A DNA stretch of 64,000 nt, from assembly GCF_046271865.1 (NCBI RefSeq), contig NZ_CP176580.1, positions 1,116,001-1,180,000 of the forward strand. Reading direction: 5' to 3'. The position numbers and the translations under genes were made by a program. Shown here piece after piece: positions 1 through 7,666 of this stretch (positions are counted from its first letter, which is position 1; each line of letters begins with the position of its first letter). Under the pieces are notes generated by a model that worked only from the letters and a program-made list of their open reading frames with translations, did no database searches and was not told the origin of the DNA. Source of the stretch: Nitrincola salilacus. GTDB lineage: Bacteria > Pseudomonadota > Gammaproteobacteria > Pseudomonadales > Balneatricaceae.

Positions 1-1
1 G

Positions 2-100
2 AGTGATCAGCTTCAGCGCATTGAACAGCAGCTTGCCGACAGTAACAGGGAGCAGGTTCCTCAGGTGCAGCCGTCTGGTGAGGAGCGACAAAAGTCGTAG
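2..100 (+). CDS. C-terminal tail of an unidentified protein (partial)
   Basis: An open frame enters from the left edge and stops at TAG (98-100). The 32 visible residues are hydrophilic and rich in Gln and Glu, with short runs such as QLQRIEQQ, which suggests a coiled-coil or disordered tail. Too little is present to assign a family. A weak hairpin with a T-run follows, consistent with the end of a transcription unit. Confidence 0.55.
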   Translation, partial: SDQLQRIEQQLADSNREQVPQVQPSGEERQKS

Positions 101-143
101 TTCGGTTATAACAATATGCAGATTGTTGATTAAACGATCATAA

Positions 144-170
144 TGGGCGACACTCAGCCCTTAATTTTTT
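144..170 (+). terminator. weak rho-independent terminator after the partial gene
   Basis: GGGC (145-148) pairs with GCCC (157-160) around an 8-nt loop and is followed by TTAATTTTTT. The stem is short, so strength is uncertain, but the position between two plus-strand genes fits. Confidence 0.4.
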
Positions 171-255
171 GATGAGAAGCAGTCTTACCAGTGTCTGAAC
201 CATTTCCTGAACAATCGACCGGTCGTGTTGCCGAGCCCTTCCTTGCAGGGCAGTC

Positions 256-3078
256 ATGAACAGTCTGACCCACCCTCTGCTGGCTGTCGCTGTCACCCTG
301 TTGGTGATACTGATCCTGCTGAGGGTGCGAGTGACCCGGCCTCTGCGTCGGTTGGCAACGGAGGCGCAGGATATGCTCTCGACGGAGGTGCGGGAGCTGT
401 CGGTCGGCAGTCATCATCGAGCCAGCGAGATTGGCAGTCTGGTGTACTCTTTCAATGCACTGGTCAAGCGGCTGATGTCCAATGAAGCCCGCTATCGTGA
501 AATCCTTGAGAATGTCAGTGTGGTCGCCTGGGAAGCTGATCCCGAGCTGAACTTCACCTATGTCTCGTCTCATGCCGAACGCCTGCTGGGCTATCCGGTA
601 GAAAAATGGTACGACAAACATTTCTGGGAATCCCAGGTCCATCCAGAGGATGTTGACCGCGCCGTGCGCCACTGCCTCACCGCTACTGCACAGGGGCTGG
701 ATCATGAGTTCGAGTACCGCATGCTCACTCGGGATGGTCGTATTGTCTGGGTTCGGGATATCGTCAATCTGGTGTATCAGGGCGATGAGATGGTCGGGCT
801 GCGTGGCATTCTTGTGGATATCACCGAGCGCAAGGAGGCCGAGCTACAGTTACAGAATCAGCTCAATTTTGAGGAGATGCTGGCGGACATCTCCCGCGAA
901 TTTGTGATCGGTCAGCCGGGTGACCTGGATAGAACAATTCACAACATGCTCAGGCAATCCGGTGAGTTCTTTAAGGTGGATCGGGCCTATCTCTTTCAGC
1001 TTACGCCTGATGAAGCCTATGCTTCCAATACGCATGAATGGTGCTCATCAGATATTCAGCCCCAGATCGATCAGTTGCAGAAGTTGTCCACTGCAACGAT
1101 GCCTTGGTGGCTCAACAAAATAAAAAGTGGCGAGTGCCTGTTCATAGCCGACGTAGAGGAGATGCCGGCAGAGGCAAGGGTCGAACAGTTGTTGCTGCGC
1201 AGTCAGGGGGTCAAAAGTCTGTTGGCTGTTCCGGTTTTGTCGGGAGACAAGGTGACTGGTTTTTTCGGGTTTGATTCGGTGTGCGGATTTCGACACTGGA
1301 CAGATAAGGAGATCAGCCTGATGTATGTAATGGGAAGTACGCTCTCAGCGGCACTGGCCCAGCATCAGGTTCAGGCGAGTCTGCGGCATGAAGCCGCGAT
1401 CTTGAACAGTCTACTCAATTCGATTCCCGACATGGTCTCCTTCAAGAGTGTAGAGGGCGAGTATCTGGGGTGTAATTCGGAGTTTGCTCGCTTTGTAGGG
1501 CGCTCAAAGGAGGAGGTGGTTGGCAAGAGGGCTGAGGCGCTGTTTGATTCTGATACGGCTGATCTTTTCAGCAGCCATGACAAACTGGTGTTGGAGCACT
1601 CGGAACCACAACGTAATGAGCACTGGATGACCTACCCGAATGGCGAGCGGGTATTGTTCGATACACTGAAGGCTCCGATGAGGGGAGGGGGTGGTGAGAT
1701 CATCGGCCTGCTGGGGGTCAGCCGTAATATCACCGAGCGGCGCGAGTCCGAAGAGCAGATTCGCAATCTGGCATTCTTCGATACCCTGACTCATCTGCCT
1801 AATAGACGATTGCTGCTTGATCGCTTGCAGCATGCGATGCATAACAGCGCCCGCCAGGGGCAGCATGGATGTCTGCTGTTTATCGATCTGGATAATTTCA
1901 AGACTCTGAATGATACGCAAGGTCATGATGTTGGGGATCGGTTGCTGGTGTCGGTGGCTCAGCGGCTGAACCTGACTATCCGCGATATTGATACGGTGGC
2001 GCGCCTGGGTGGCGATGAGTTCATTATACTGCTCGAGGGGCTGAGCAGGGATGAGGCGCGTGCTGTAGCAGAGGCAGAGCATGTTGCCGAAAAGGTGCTG
2101 ACCGTCCTTAATGAGCCTTATCTGCTGGGGCAGCAGATGTTTCACAGTACGCCGAGTCTGGGCGTGACGCTGTTCCGCGGGACTGGAGTAGGCATGGAGG
2201 AGCTGCTCAAGCGTGCTGATATGGCGATGTATCGTGCGAAGGCCAGTGGTCGTAACATGATCCGTTTCTTCGACCCATCCATGCAGGCAGTAGTGGAAGA
2301 GCGTGCCGCGCTTGAAACCGATCTGCGCTTCGCTCTGGAGCACCAGCAGTTTGAGCTGCATTTCCAGCCGCAGGTCAATCAACTGGGGCAGGTGATCGGT
2401 GCAGAGGCGTTGTTACGCTGGTGCCATCATGACAGAGGAATGGTATCGCCGGCTCAGTTTATTCCGCTGGCGGAAGATACCGGGCTGATACTGCCGATCG
2501 GTCATTGGGTGCTGAAAAGTGCGTGCGAGCGACTCAAAAACTGGGAGCAGCAGAAGGGGATGTCTGAGATCACCCTGGCCGTGAATATCAGTGCCCGCCA
2601 GTTCCGCCACGTCGGCTTTGTGGATGAGATCTCACAGGTTCTGCATGCCAGCGGTGCGGATCCGACACGGCTCAAGCTGGAAATCACCGAGAGCATGATG
2701 CTGGATGATATCGAGGGTACAATTGAGCGTCTGTCACGACTTAAAGCGCTTGGGGTGTCGCTCTCGATTGATGATTTTGGTACCGGTTACTCCTCGCTGT
2801 CTTATCTCAAACGGCTGCCACTGGATCAGCTCAAAATCGATCAATCATTTGTTCGCGACCTGACCGATGACCATAACGATGCGGTGATTGTTCAGGCAAT
2901 CATTGCCATGGCGCAACGACTTGGGTTAGAAATTATCGCCGAGGGGGTCGAAACTGAGCCTCAGTATCAGTTCCTTCTGGAACATGGGTGCAGTCACTTC
3001 CAGGGTTATCTTTTCAGTCGCCCCCTGCCTTTATCAGATTTCGAACACTTTATTCTTATAAATCAGAGATCTGCCTGA
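256..3078 (+). CDS. membrane-anchored PAS-GAF-PAS-GGDEF-EAL cyclic-di-GMP protein
   Basis: A 940-residue protein that should make and/or degrade cyclic di-GMP at the inner membrane. In order: one transmembrane helix (about 8-24), HAMP linker (about 25-75), PAS (about 80-195), GAF (about 205-375), PAS (about 380-500), GGDEF (about 505-670) and EAL (about 690-935). The active-site GGDEF is at 585-589 and the allosteric I-site R576-x-x-D579 lies five residues before it. EAL is at 717-719, and the later DDFGTGYSSL, KIDQSFV and AEGVE motifs are present, so both catalytic domains look competent. The helix runs straight into the HAMP as the second helix of a two-helix receptor would, but no first helix or periplasmic sensor precedes it. 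An in-frame stop at 208-210 blocks extension. A tiny GTG frame (191-259) overlaps the ATG by an ATGA. Signals sensed by PAS/GAF are unknown. Confidence 0.9.
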   Translation: MNSLTHPLLAVAVTLLVILILLRVRVTRPLRRLATEAQDMLSTEVRELSVGSHHRASEIGSLVYSFNALVKRLMSNEARYREILENVSVVAWEADPELNFTYVSSHAERLLGYPVEKWYDKHFWESQVHPEDVDRAVRHCLTATAQGLDHEFEYRMLTRDGRIVWVRDIVNLVYQGDEMVGLRGILVDITERKEAELQLQNQLNFEEMLADISREFVIGQPGDLDRTIHNMLRQSGEFFKVDRAYLFQLTPDEAYASNTHEWCSSDIQPQIDQLQKLSTATMPWWLNKIKSGECLFIADVEEMPAEARVEQLLLRSQGVKSLLAVPVLSGDKVTGFFGFDSVCGFRHWTDKEISLMYVMGSTLSAALAQHQVQASLRHEAAILNSLLNSIPDMVSFKSVEGEYLGCNSEFARFVGRSKEEVVGKRAEALFDSDTADLFSSHDKLVLEHSEPQRNEHWMTYPNGERVLFDTLKAPMRGGGGEIIGLLGVSRNITERRESEEQIRNLAFFDTLTHLPNRRLLLDRLQHAMHNSARQGQHGCLLFIDLDNFKTLNDTQGHDVGDRLLVSVAQRLNLTIRDIDTVARLGGDEFIILLEGLSRDEARAVAEAEHVAEKVLTVLNEPYLLGQQMFHSTPSLGVTLFRGTGVGMEELLKRADMAMYRAKASGRNMIRFFDPSMQAVVEERAALETDLRFALEHQQFELHFQPQVNQLGQVIGAEALLRWCHHDRGMVSPAQFIPLAEDTGLILPIGHWVLKSACERLKNWEQQKGMSEITLAVNISARQFRHVGFVDEISQVLHASGADPTRLKLEITESMMLDDIEGTIERLSRLKALGVSLSIDDFGTGYSSLSYLKRLPLDQLKIDQSFVRDLTDDHNDAVIVQAIIAMAQRLGLEIIAEGVETEPQYQFLLEHGCSHFQGYLFSRPLPLSDFEHFILINQRSA

Positions 3079-3177
3079 TACCGGCTACCCTTCGTTTTGT
3101 CTTTATGTGCATGTGCATAAAAAATTAAGTGTGATTTAAGAAGGTTGACGCCTTGCTCATGTAGTATTCAATTAAAT

Positions 3178-3192
3178 ATTATTAAATTTACA
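3178..3192 (+). promoter_or_regulatory. HexR-like box upstream of the porin gene
   Basis: ATTATTAAATTTACA matches 12 of 15 positions of the box before pgi (41263-41277) and shares the TTAAATTTAC core, 81 nt before the chosen porin start. Assignment to HexR is inferred from similarity to the zwf, hexR and pgi sites. The AT-rich surroundings make chance matches easier here. Confidence 0.35.
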
Positions 3193-3272
3193 GCATTAAT
3201 GAAGATATATTAGGCTGTACGCAGATAATTTAAGTAAATCCACATATAAATACAACAATGGTGGCACAACCT

Positions 3273-4256
3273 ATGAACCGTAAACCTTTTGCAAAGCACC
3301 GCCTCTCCGGGCAGATAGGACTGGTGGTTTTGAGCGCGGTACTGGCAGCGCCTGTACTGGCTGACTCTTCGTTTGGTATCGATGCCAACATCGAGTTGGA
3401 TACCGATGCCGTAAAGACCTCTTCCAGCAGCACTCAATATAACCAGGGTGGTCGAGTGGAAGTGAATGTTCATGGCGAACATCGCATGGGTGATCATTTC
3501 GTCAAGGCCAAAGGGACAGGTCTGCTGAAAAAAGGCGGCGATACCGGCACGGATGATATGTGGATCATGTTTGGCAGCAATGCCTGGGATCTGCAGGCGG
3601 GTCGTTTCGAGGCTCTGAACCTTTTCCCGCTGGGTAAAGATACCCTGATTGCCCATGCTGGCGGCGGTCAGGCGTCTGTCTATGAAGCCAACCTGGTGCG
3701 TGGACGTGTCAGTGATGGTGGTCAGTTTGCGTTCCATCTCAATGCATCAGACAACCTGAGCTTCGAGTTGGCATCGGCCTATGGACAGGGTGATAAAACA
3801 CGTGCCTTTAGCGGTATTCGTCCTTCTGTGACATTCCGTGCTGATGCGTTCAGTCTGAGCGCTGGCTATGAGCATCAGAGATTTGATGAGTCGGGTGGTG
3901 CCACCGTTGATAAGGATGGCGTAGGTGTTACAGCAGGTTTCAATGCCGGTGATGCAGTGATCAACCTGAGTGTTTCGCATCTGCGTGACAGCAGCGCATC
4001 TGATGAGGTCAAGGTTAACAGCTATGGCGCGAACGTGACTTACGGTCCTTTTGGTGCAGGCTTGATCCATTCCAAGACCAGCCTCTCTGGCGCGTCAGAT
4101 CCTGATGTAACGACTGCATATGCCGCTTACACGGTCCCTCTGTTCGATATTGATCGTGCCAGTGTCACCTTTGCGGGTTCGACCTCACGTGCGAGCAATG
4201 TGGCGACAGACAAAACTGTCAACGCACTTCGCATGCGCTTCAACTACGCGTTCTGA
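3273..4256 (+). CDS. outer-membrane porin, probably carbohydrate-selective
   Basis: A 327-residue beta-barrel porin that likely lets sugars cross the outer membrane to feed the neighbouring alpha-glucoside ABC transporter. The N-terminus is a clear signal peptide (MNRK, hydrophobic core, cleavage after APVLA). The mature chain has alternating amphipathic strands and ends in aromatic-terminated RMRFNYAF, the classic C-terminal barrel signal with final Phe. An upstream ATG at 3258 is in frame, but the ATG at 3273 is preceded by GGTGG and gives a normal signal peptide, so I use it. The gene stands alone, with its own terminator, between the cyclic-di-GMP gene and the transport operon. The substrate is inferred only from context. 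A HexR-like box lies upstream. Confidence 0.8.
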   Translation: MNRKPFAKHRLSGQIGLVVLSAVLAAPVLADSSFGIDANIELDTDAVKTSSSSTQYNQGGRVEVNVHGEHRMGDHFVKAKGTGLLKKGGDTGTDDMWIMFGSNAWDLQAGRFEALNLFPLGKDTLIAHAGGGQASVYEANLVRGRVSDGGQFAFHLNASDNLSFELASAYGQGDKTRAFSGIRPSVTFRADAFSLSAGYEHQRFDESGGATVDKDGVGVTAGFNAGDAVINLSVSHLRDSSASDEVKVNSYGANVTYGPFGAGLIHSKTSLSGASDPDVTTAYAAYTVPLFDIDRASVTFAGSTSRASNVATDKTVNALRMRFNYAF

Positions 4257-4290
4257 TAAGGTCCCCCTTCAACCCTATCAGAACGGAACG

Positions 4291-4314
4291 GGAGGGTGTT
4301 ATACCCTCCTTTTT
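4291..4314 (+). terminator. rho-independent terminator of the porin gene
   Basis: GGAGGGT (4291-4297) pairs perfectly with ACCCTCC (4303-4309) around a 5-nt loop and is followed by five T residues. Confidence 0.9.
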
Positions 4315-4398
4315 CTGCACCGCACAAATAATTAAGTTTTAATTAAGATATTATGAACATTGAACTGGGTGCTGGCTCTGATAGCATTCACTTAACAA

Positions 4399-4412
4399 CT
4401 TAAACGATTAAG
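4399..4412. promoter_or_regulatory. candidate LacI-family operator before the alpha-glucoside operon
   Basis: CTTAAACGATTAAG is a near-palindrome with a central CG, the form bound by LacI-family repressors. It lies 52 nt before the binding-protein start codon, and a LacI-family gene (10472-11554) closes the same operon. Binding by that protein is inference. Confidence 0.55.
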
Positions 4413-4463
4413 CTGCTATCCTGAATCAGTACAAGCCATAAAAAAAATAAAAGGTACAATTGA

Positions 4464-5735
4464 ATGAAAACCTCAAATCTGTACAAATCGGCATTTCTTG
4501 CCGGTTCTGTATGGCTGCTGGCAGGCGCCGTACATGCAACCTCCATTACCATCTCCTGTGGCGCTGTCGGTGCCGAACTACAACTGTGTGAAGAGGGCGT
4601 CGCCGCCTGGCGTGCCAAGACCGGCAATCATGTCGAACTGGTATCAACGCCTAACTCCTCTACGGAGCGTCTCTCGCTTTATCAGCAGCTTCTCTCGGCA
4701 GGTACTCAGGATATCGATGTTCTGCAGATAGATGTCGTCTGGCCGGGTATGTTGGCGCAGCATCTGCTGGATCTAAAGCCCTATACCAATGGCGCAGAGA
4801 ATGATCACTTTGAGTCTCTGGTAATCAACAATACGGTGGATGACAAGCTGGTGGCGATGCCCTGGTTTACAGATGCCGGCGTTCTCTACTATCGCAAAGA
4901 TCTGCTGGAGAAGTATCAGCAACCAGTACCGCAAACCTGGGAGCAACTGACTGATGTGGCAGAACATATTCAGGCTGAGGAGCGTAGTGCCGGTAATAAC
5001 CAGATGTGGGGTTATGTGTGGCAGGGGCGTGCCTATGAAGGACTGACCTGCGATGCGCTGGAGTGGATCTACAGCTATAACGGCGGCACCATTGTTGATC
5101 AGGATGGCAACATCACCATCAACAATCCTCAGGCGATCGCAGCACTGGAAATGGCCAAAAGCTGGGTCAATAACATCTCACCTCCCGGAGTACTGAATTA
5201 CGCAGAAGAGGAAGCACGCGGTGTCTTCCAGTCCGGTAACGCTGTATTCATGCGCAACTGGCCTTATGCCTGGACTCTGGCACAGAGTGAAGATAGCCCG
5301 ATTCGCGGTCAGGTCGGTGTGGTTGCCCTGCCAAAAGGTGGCGAAGATGGACGAAATGCCGGAACACTGGGTGGCTGGCAATTGGCGGTTTCGCGCTATT
5401 CAAAGAACCCTGAAGTTGCAGCCGACCTGGTTAACTTCCTGACCAGCTATGAAGAGCAGAAACGCCGTGCCATCCAGGGCTCATATAACCCGACGATAGC
5501 CGCTCTTTATGAAGATGAAGAAGTTTTGGCGGAAGTGCCTTTCTTCGGTGAGCTGTATGAAACCTTCCTTAATGGTGTTCCGCGTCCGTCATCCTCCACG
5601 GGTAACAACTATGGCCGTGTCAGCAATGCCACCTTCAATGCAGTGCACAGTGTGCTGTCAGGTGGTCAATCTGCCGAAGAAGCGGTTGAAGATCTGGAAA
5701 GCCAGTTAAAACGCATGAGTCGGCGCGGCTGGTAA
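4464..5735 (+). CDS. sugar ABC transporter, periplasmic binding protein (alpha-glucoside/trehalose-maltose type)
   Basis: A 423-residue extracellular solute-binding protein (family 1), first gene of a six-gene sugar operon. A signal peptide ends about residue 25 (GAVHA). The mature protein has the usual two-lobe features, including the DVLQIDVVWPGMLA region and the WAYTL-type hinge stretch. Overall order and protein sizes resemble the trehalose/maltose ThuEFG system of rhizobia, while the downstream glucosidase suggests an agl-like operon. The substrate is therefore an alpha-glucoside (trehalose, maltose or sucrose), not resolved further. A strong intercistronic hairpin follows the stop, as often seen after binding-protein genes that need higher expression than their permeases. 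Confidence 0.88.
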   Translation: MKTSNLYKSAFLAGSVWLLAGAVHATSITISCGAVGAELQLCEEGVAAWRAKTGNHVELVSTPNSSTERLSLYQQLLSAGTQDIDVLQIDVVWPGMLAQHLLDLKPYTNGAENDHFESLVINNTVDDKLVAMPWFTDAGVLYYRKDLLEKYQQPVPQTWEQLTDVAEHIQAEERSAGNNQMWGYVWQGRAYEGLTCDALEWIYSYNGGTIVDQDGNITINNPQAIAALEMAKSWVNNISPPGVLNYAEEEARGVFQSGNAVFMRNWPYAWTLAQSEDSPIRGQVGVVALPKGGEDGRNAGTLGGWQLAVSRYSKNPEVAADLVNFLTSYEEQKRRAIQGSYNPTIAALYEDEEVLAEVPFFGELYETFLNGVPRPSSSTGNNYGRVSNATFNAVHSVLSGGQSAEEAVEDLESQLKRMSRRGW

Positions 5736-5748
5736 GTCGCACCTCTGT

Positions 5749-5772
5749 CACTGGCGGTGGTAGCCGCCAGTG
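5749..5772 (+). promoter_or_regulatory. intercistronic hairpin after the binding-protein gene
   Basis: CACTGGCGG (5749-5757) pairs perfectly over 9 bp with CCGCCAGTG (5764-5772) around a 6-nt loop, with no following T-run. It lies between the binding-protein and permease genes, where such hairpins typically protect the upstream mRNA from 3' decay or partly attenuate transcription. Confidence 0.75.
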
Positions 5773-5806
5773 GCCGATTTGATCTGAACTGGCGGGAGTC
5801 ATCATT

Positions 5807-6775
5807 ATGTCCAACACCCTCAACCCATCCTTGGCAGCAGAGCCTGCTCTTCGACCGCGTAAGACCAGACTACGATTGGTAAGGCAGCGCACACGCACGG
5901 CCTGGTTTTTCTTGCTACCGATGTTGGTAGTGCTGGCGGCTGTCGCCGGGTGGCCCTTGCTGCGCACCATCTGGTTCAGCTTTACTGATGCCAACCTGGG
6001 AAGTCTGACTGATTACAGCTTTATCGGCATCGAAAACTATCTGCTGTATGACGATGGCGTGTGGTATGGCGTGTTGGCCGATCCACTGTGGTGGCGTGCC
6101 GTCTGGAATACACTCTTTTTTACCGTGATATCGGTTTCTGCGGAAACATTCCTGGGCATCATTGTCGCGTTGACACTGAATGCCAAATTCCGGGGGCGTG
6201 CACTTGTACGTGCCGCGATCCTGATCCCCTGGGCGATTCCCACCATTGTATCGGCCCGCATGTGGGGCTGGATGTTGCATGACCAGTTCGGGATCCTGAA
6301 TGATATCTTCATGACACTCGGGTTTATCAGTGAACCGCTCGCCTGGACGGCTGATCCCAGCCTGTCGATGTGGGCCGTGATCATGGTGGATGTCTGGAAA
6401 ACCACGCCGTTCATGACACTGCTGACGCTGGCTGCTTTGCAGATGCTGCCATCCGACTGCTACGAAGCGGCTCGAGTGGACGGTATTCATCCGGTCAGGG
6501 TTTTCTTTAAAGTGACCATGCCTTTGATTGCACCGGCATTGATGGTCGCAGTGATCTTCAGGGTGCTGGATGCACTGCGCGTGTTTGACCTGATCTTCGT
6601 GCTGACCTCCAACAGCAGCGATACCATGTCGATGTCTGTCTATGCACGTCAGCAACTGGTTGAGTTTCAGGATGTCGGGTATGGTTCTGCCGCCTCAACG
6701 CTGCTGTTCCTGGTGATTGCGCTGTGCACTATCGCCTATCTCTATCTCGGACGTAAGCGGATGGGAGGCTACTGA
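5807..6775 (+). CDS. sugar ABC transporter permease (MalF-like)
   Basis: A 322-residue inner-membrane permease of the CUT1 class with about six transmembrane helices after a basic cytoplasmic N-terminus (RPRKTRLRLVRQR). The first helix follows directly (about residues 28-50). The EAA loop that contacts the ATPase is recognisable near the C-terminal third (CYEAARVDGIHPV, then MPLIAPAL). It forms a heterodimer channel with the next permease, which begins within this stop codon (TGATG, 1-nt overlap), indicating translational coupling. An SD-like GGCGGGAG sits upstream of the ATG. Confidence 0.92.
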   Translation: MSNTLNPSLAAEPALRPRKTRLRLVRQRTRTAWFFLLPMLVVLAAVAGWPLLRTIWFSFTDANLGSLTDYSFIGIENYLLYDDGVWYGVLADPLWWRAVWNTLFFTVISVSAETFLGIIVALTLNAKFRGRALVRAAILIPWAIPTIVSARMWGWMLHDQFGILNDIFMTLGFISEPLAWTADPSLSMWAVIMVDVWKTTPFMTLLTLAALQMLPSDCYEAARVDGIHPVRVFFKVTMPLIAPALMVAVIFRVLDALRVFDLIFVLTSNSSDTMSMSVYARQQLVEFQDVGYGSAASTLLFLVIALCTIAYLYLGRKRMGGY

Positions 6776-7647
6776 TGACTATTCAAACGATGCAAATGCG
6801 CCCTGCAACCCGAAAGTTGATCAAACATCTGCTGCTGCGTACAGCCTTCTGGCTGCTGATCCTGTCGATCATGATGTTTTCGGTCTTCCCTTTCTATTAT
6901 GCGATATTGACCTCTTTCAAGAGCAGCGCACAGCTCTTCAATATTGATTATCTGATCACCAGCCTGAATTTCAGCAACTATCAGACGGTGTTGTCGCAGT
7001 CCTCCTTTGTGAAAAGTCTGTGGAACTCGCTGCTGGTGTCGACCCTGACGGTGGCGATCTCACTGCTGTTCGGCCTCACTGCCGCCTATGCGTTGGGACG
7101 CGTTGAGTTTCGCGGCCGCGGCACGGTGTTGCTGATCGTGCTGGCGGTGTCAATGTTCCCTCAGGTGGCTGTATTGTCCGGGCTGTTTGAAGTGATTCGC
7201 GCGCTGAACCTGTACAACAATCCACTGGGGCTGGTGTTCTCTTATACCATCTTTACGCTGCCCTTTACGGTCTGGGTGCTGACCACCTTCATGCGCCAGT
7301 TGCCGAAAGAGCTGGAAGAGGCCGCGATAGTCGATGGTGCCTCACCGGTGGTGACACTGTTCAAGGTGTTTATGCCACTGCTATGGCCTGCCATGGTCAC
7401 GACCGGTCTGCTGGCATTCATCGCCGCGTGGAACGAGTTTCTGTTTGCCCTCACTTTCACACTGACCGATGACCAGCGCACGGTACCGGTGGCTATTGCG
7501 CTGATCAGTGGTGGTTCAGCCTATGAGCTGCCCTGGGGCATCATCATGGCGGCATCGGTAATTGTGACTGTACCGCTGGTGGTTCTGGTTCTGATTTTTC
7601 AACGTCGTATTGTCTCCGGTCTGACGGCCGGAGCGGTCAAAGGGTAA
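6775..7647 (+). CDS. sugar ABC transporter permease (MalG-like)
   Basis: A 290-residue CUT1-family permease, second half of the membrane channel. Six transmembrane segments are visible, beginning near residues 20-45. The EAA loop reads ELEEAAIVDGASPV followed by FMPLLWPAM. The length is normal for MalG/ThuG-type subunits. Its ATG overlaps the previous stop by one base, and the glucosidase gene starts 19 nt downstream. Confidence 0.92.
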   Translation: MTIQTMQMRPATRKLIKHLLLRTAFWLLILSIMMFSVFPFYYAILTSFKSSAQLFNIDYLITSLNFSNYQTVLSQSSFVKSLWNSLLVSTLTVAISLLFGLTAAYALGRVEFRGRGTVLLIVLAVSMFPQVAVLSGLFEVIRALNLYNNPLGLVFSYTIFTLPFTVWVLTTFMRQLPKELEEAAIVDGASPVVTLFKVFMPLLWPAMVTTGLLAFIAAWNEFLFALTFTLTDDQRTVPVAIALISGGSAYELPWGIIMAASVIVTVPLVVLVLIFQRRIVSGLTAGAVKG

Positions 7648-7666
7648 TTCGAGGAGTATGCCCCCC

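Noticed and set aside
1504..2382. 292-residue minus-strand frame inside the GGDEF/EAL gene
   Set aside because: It is fully antisense to clear GGDEF and EAL domains and is a codon-bias shadow.
5915..6655. 246-residue minus-strand frame in the permease gene
   Set aside because: His/Gln-rich shadow opposite a clear ABC permease.
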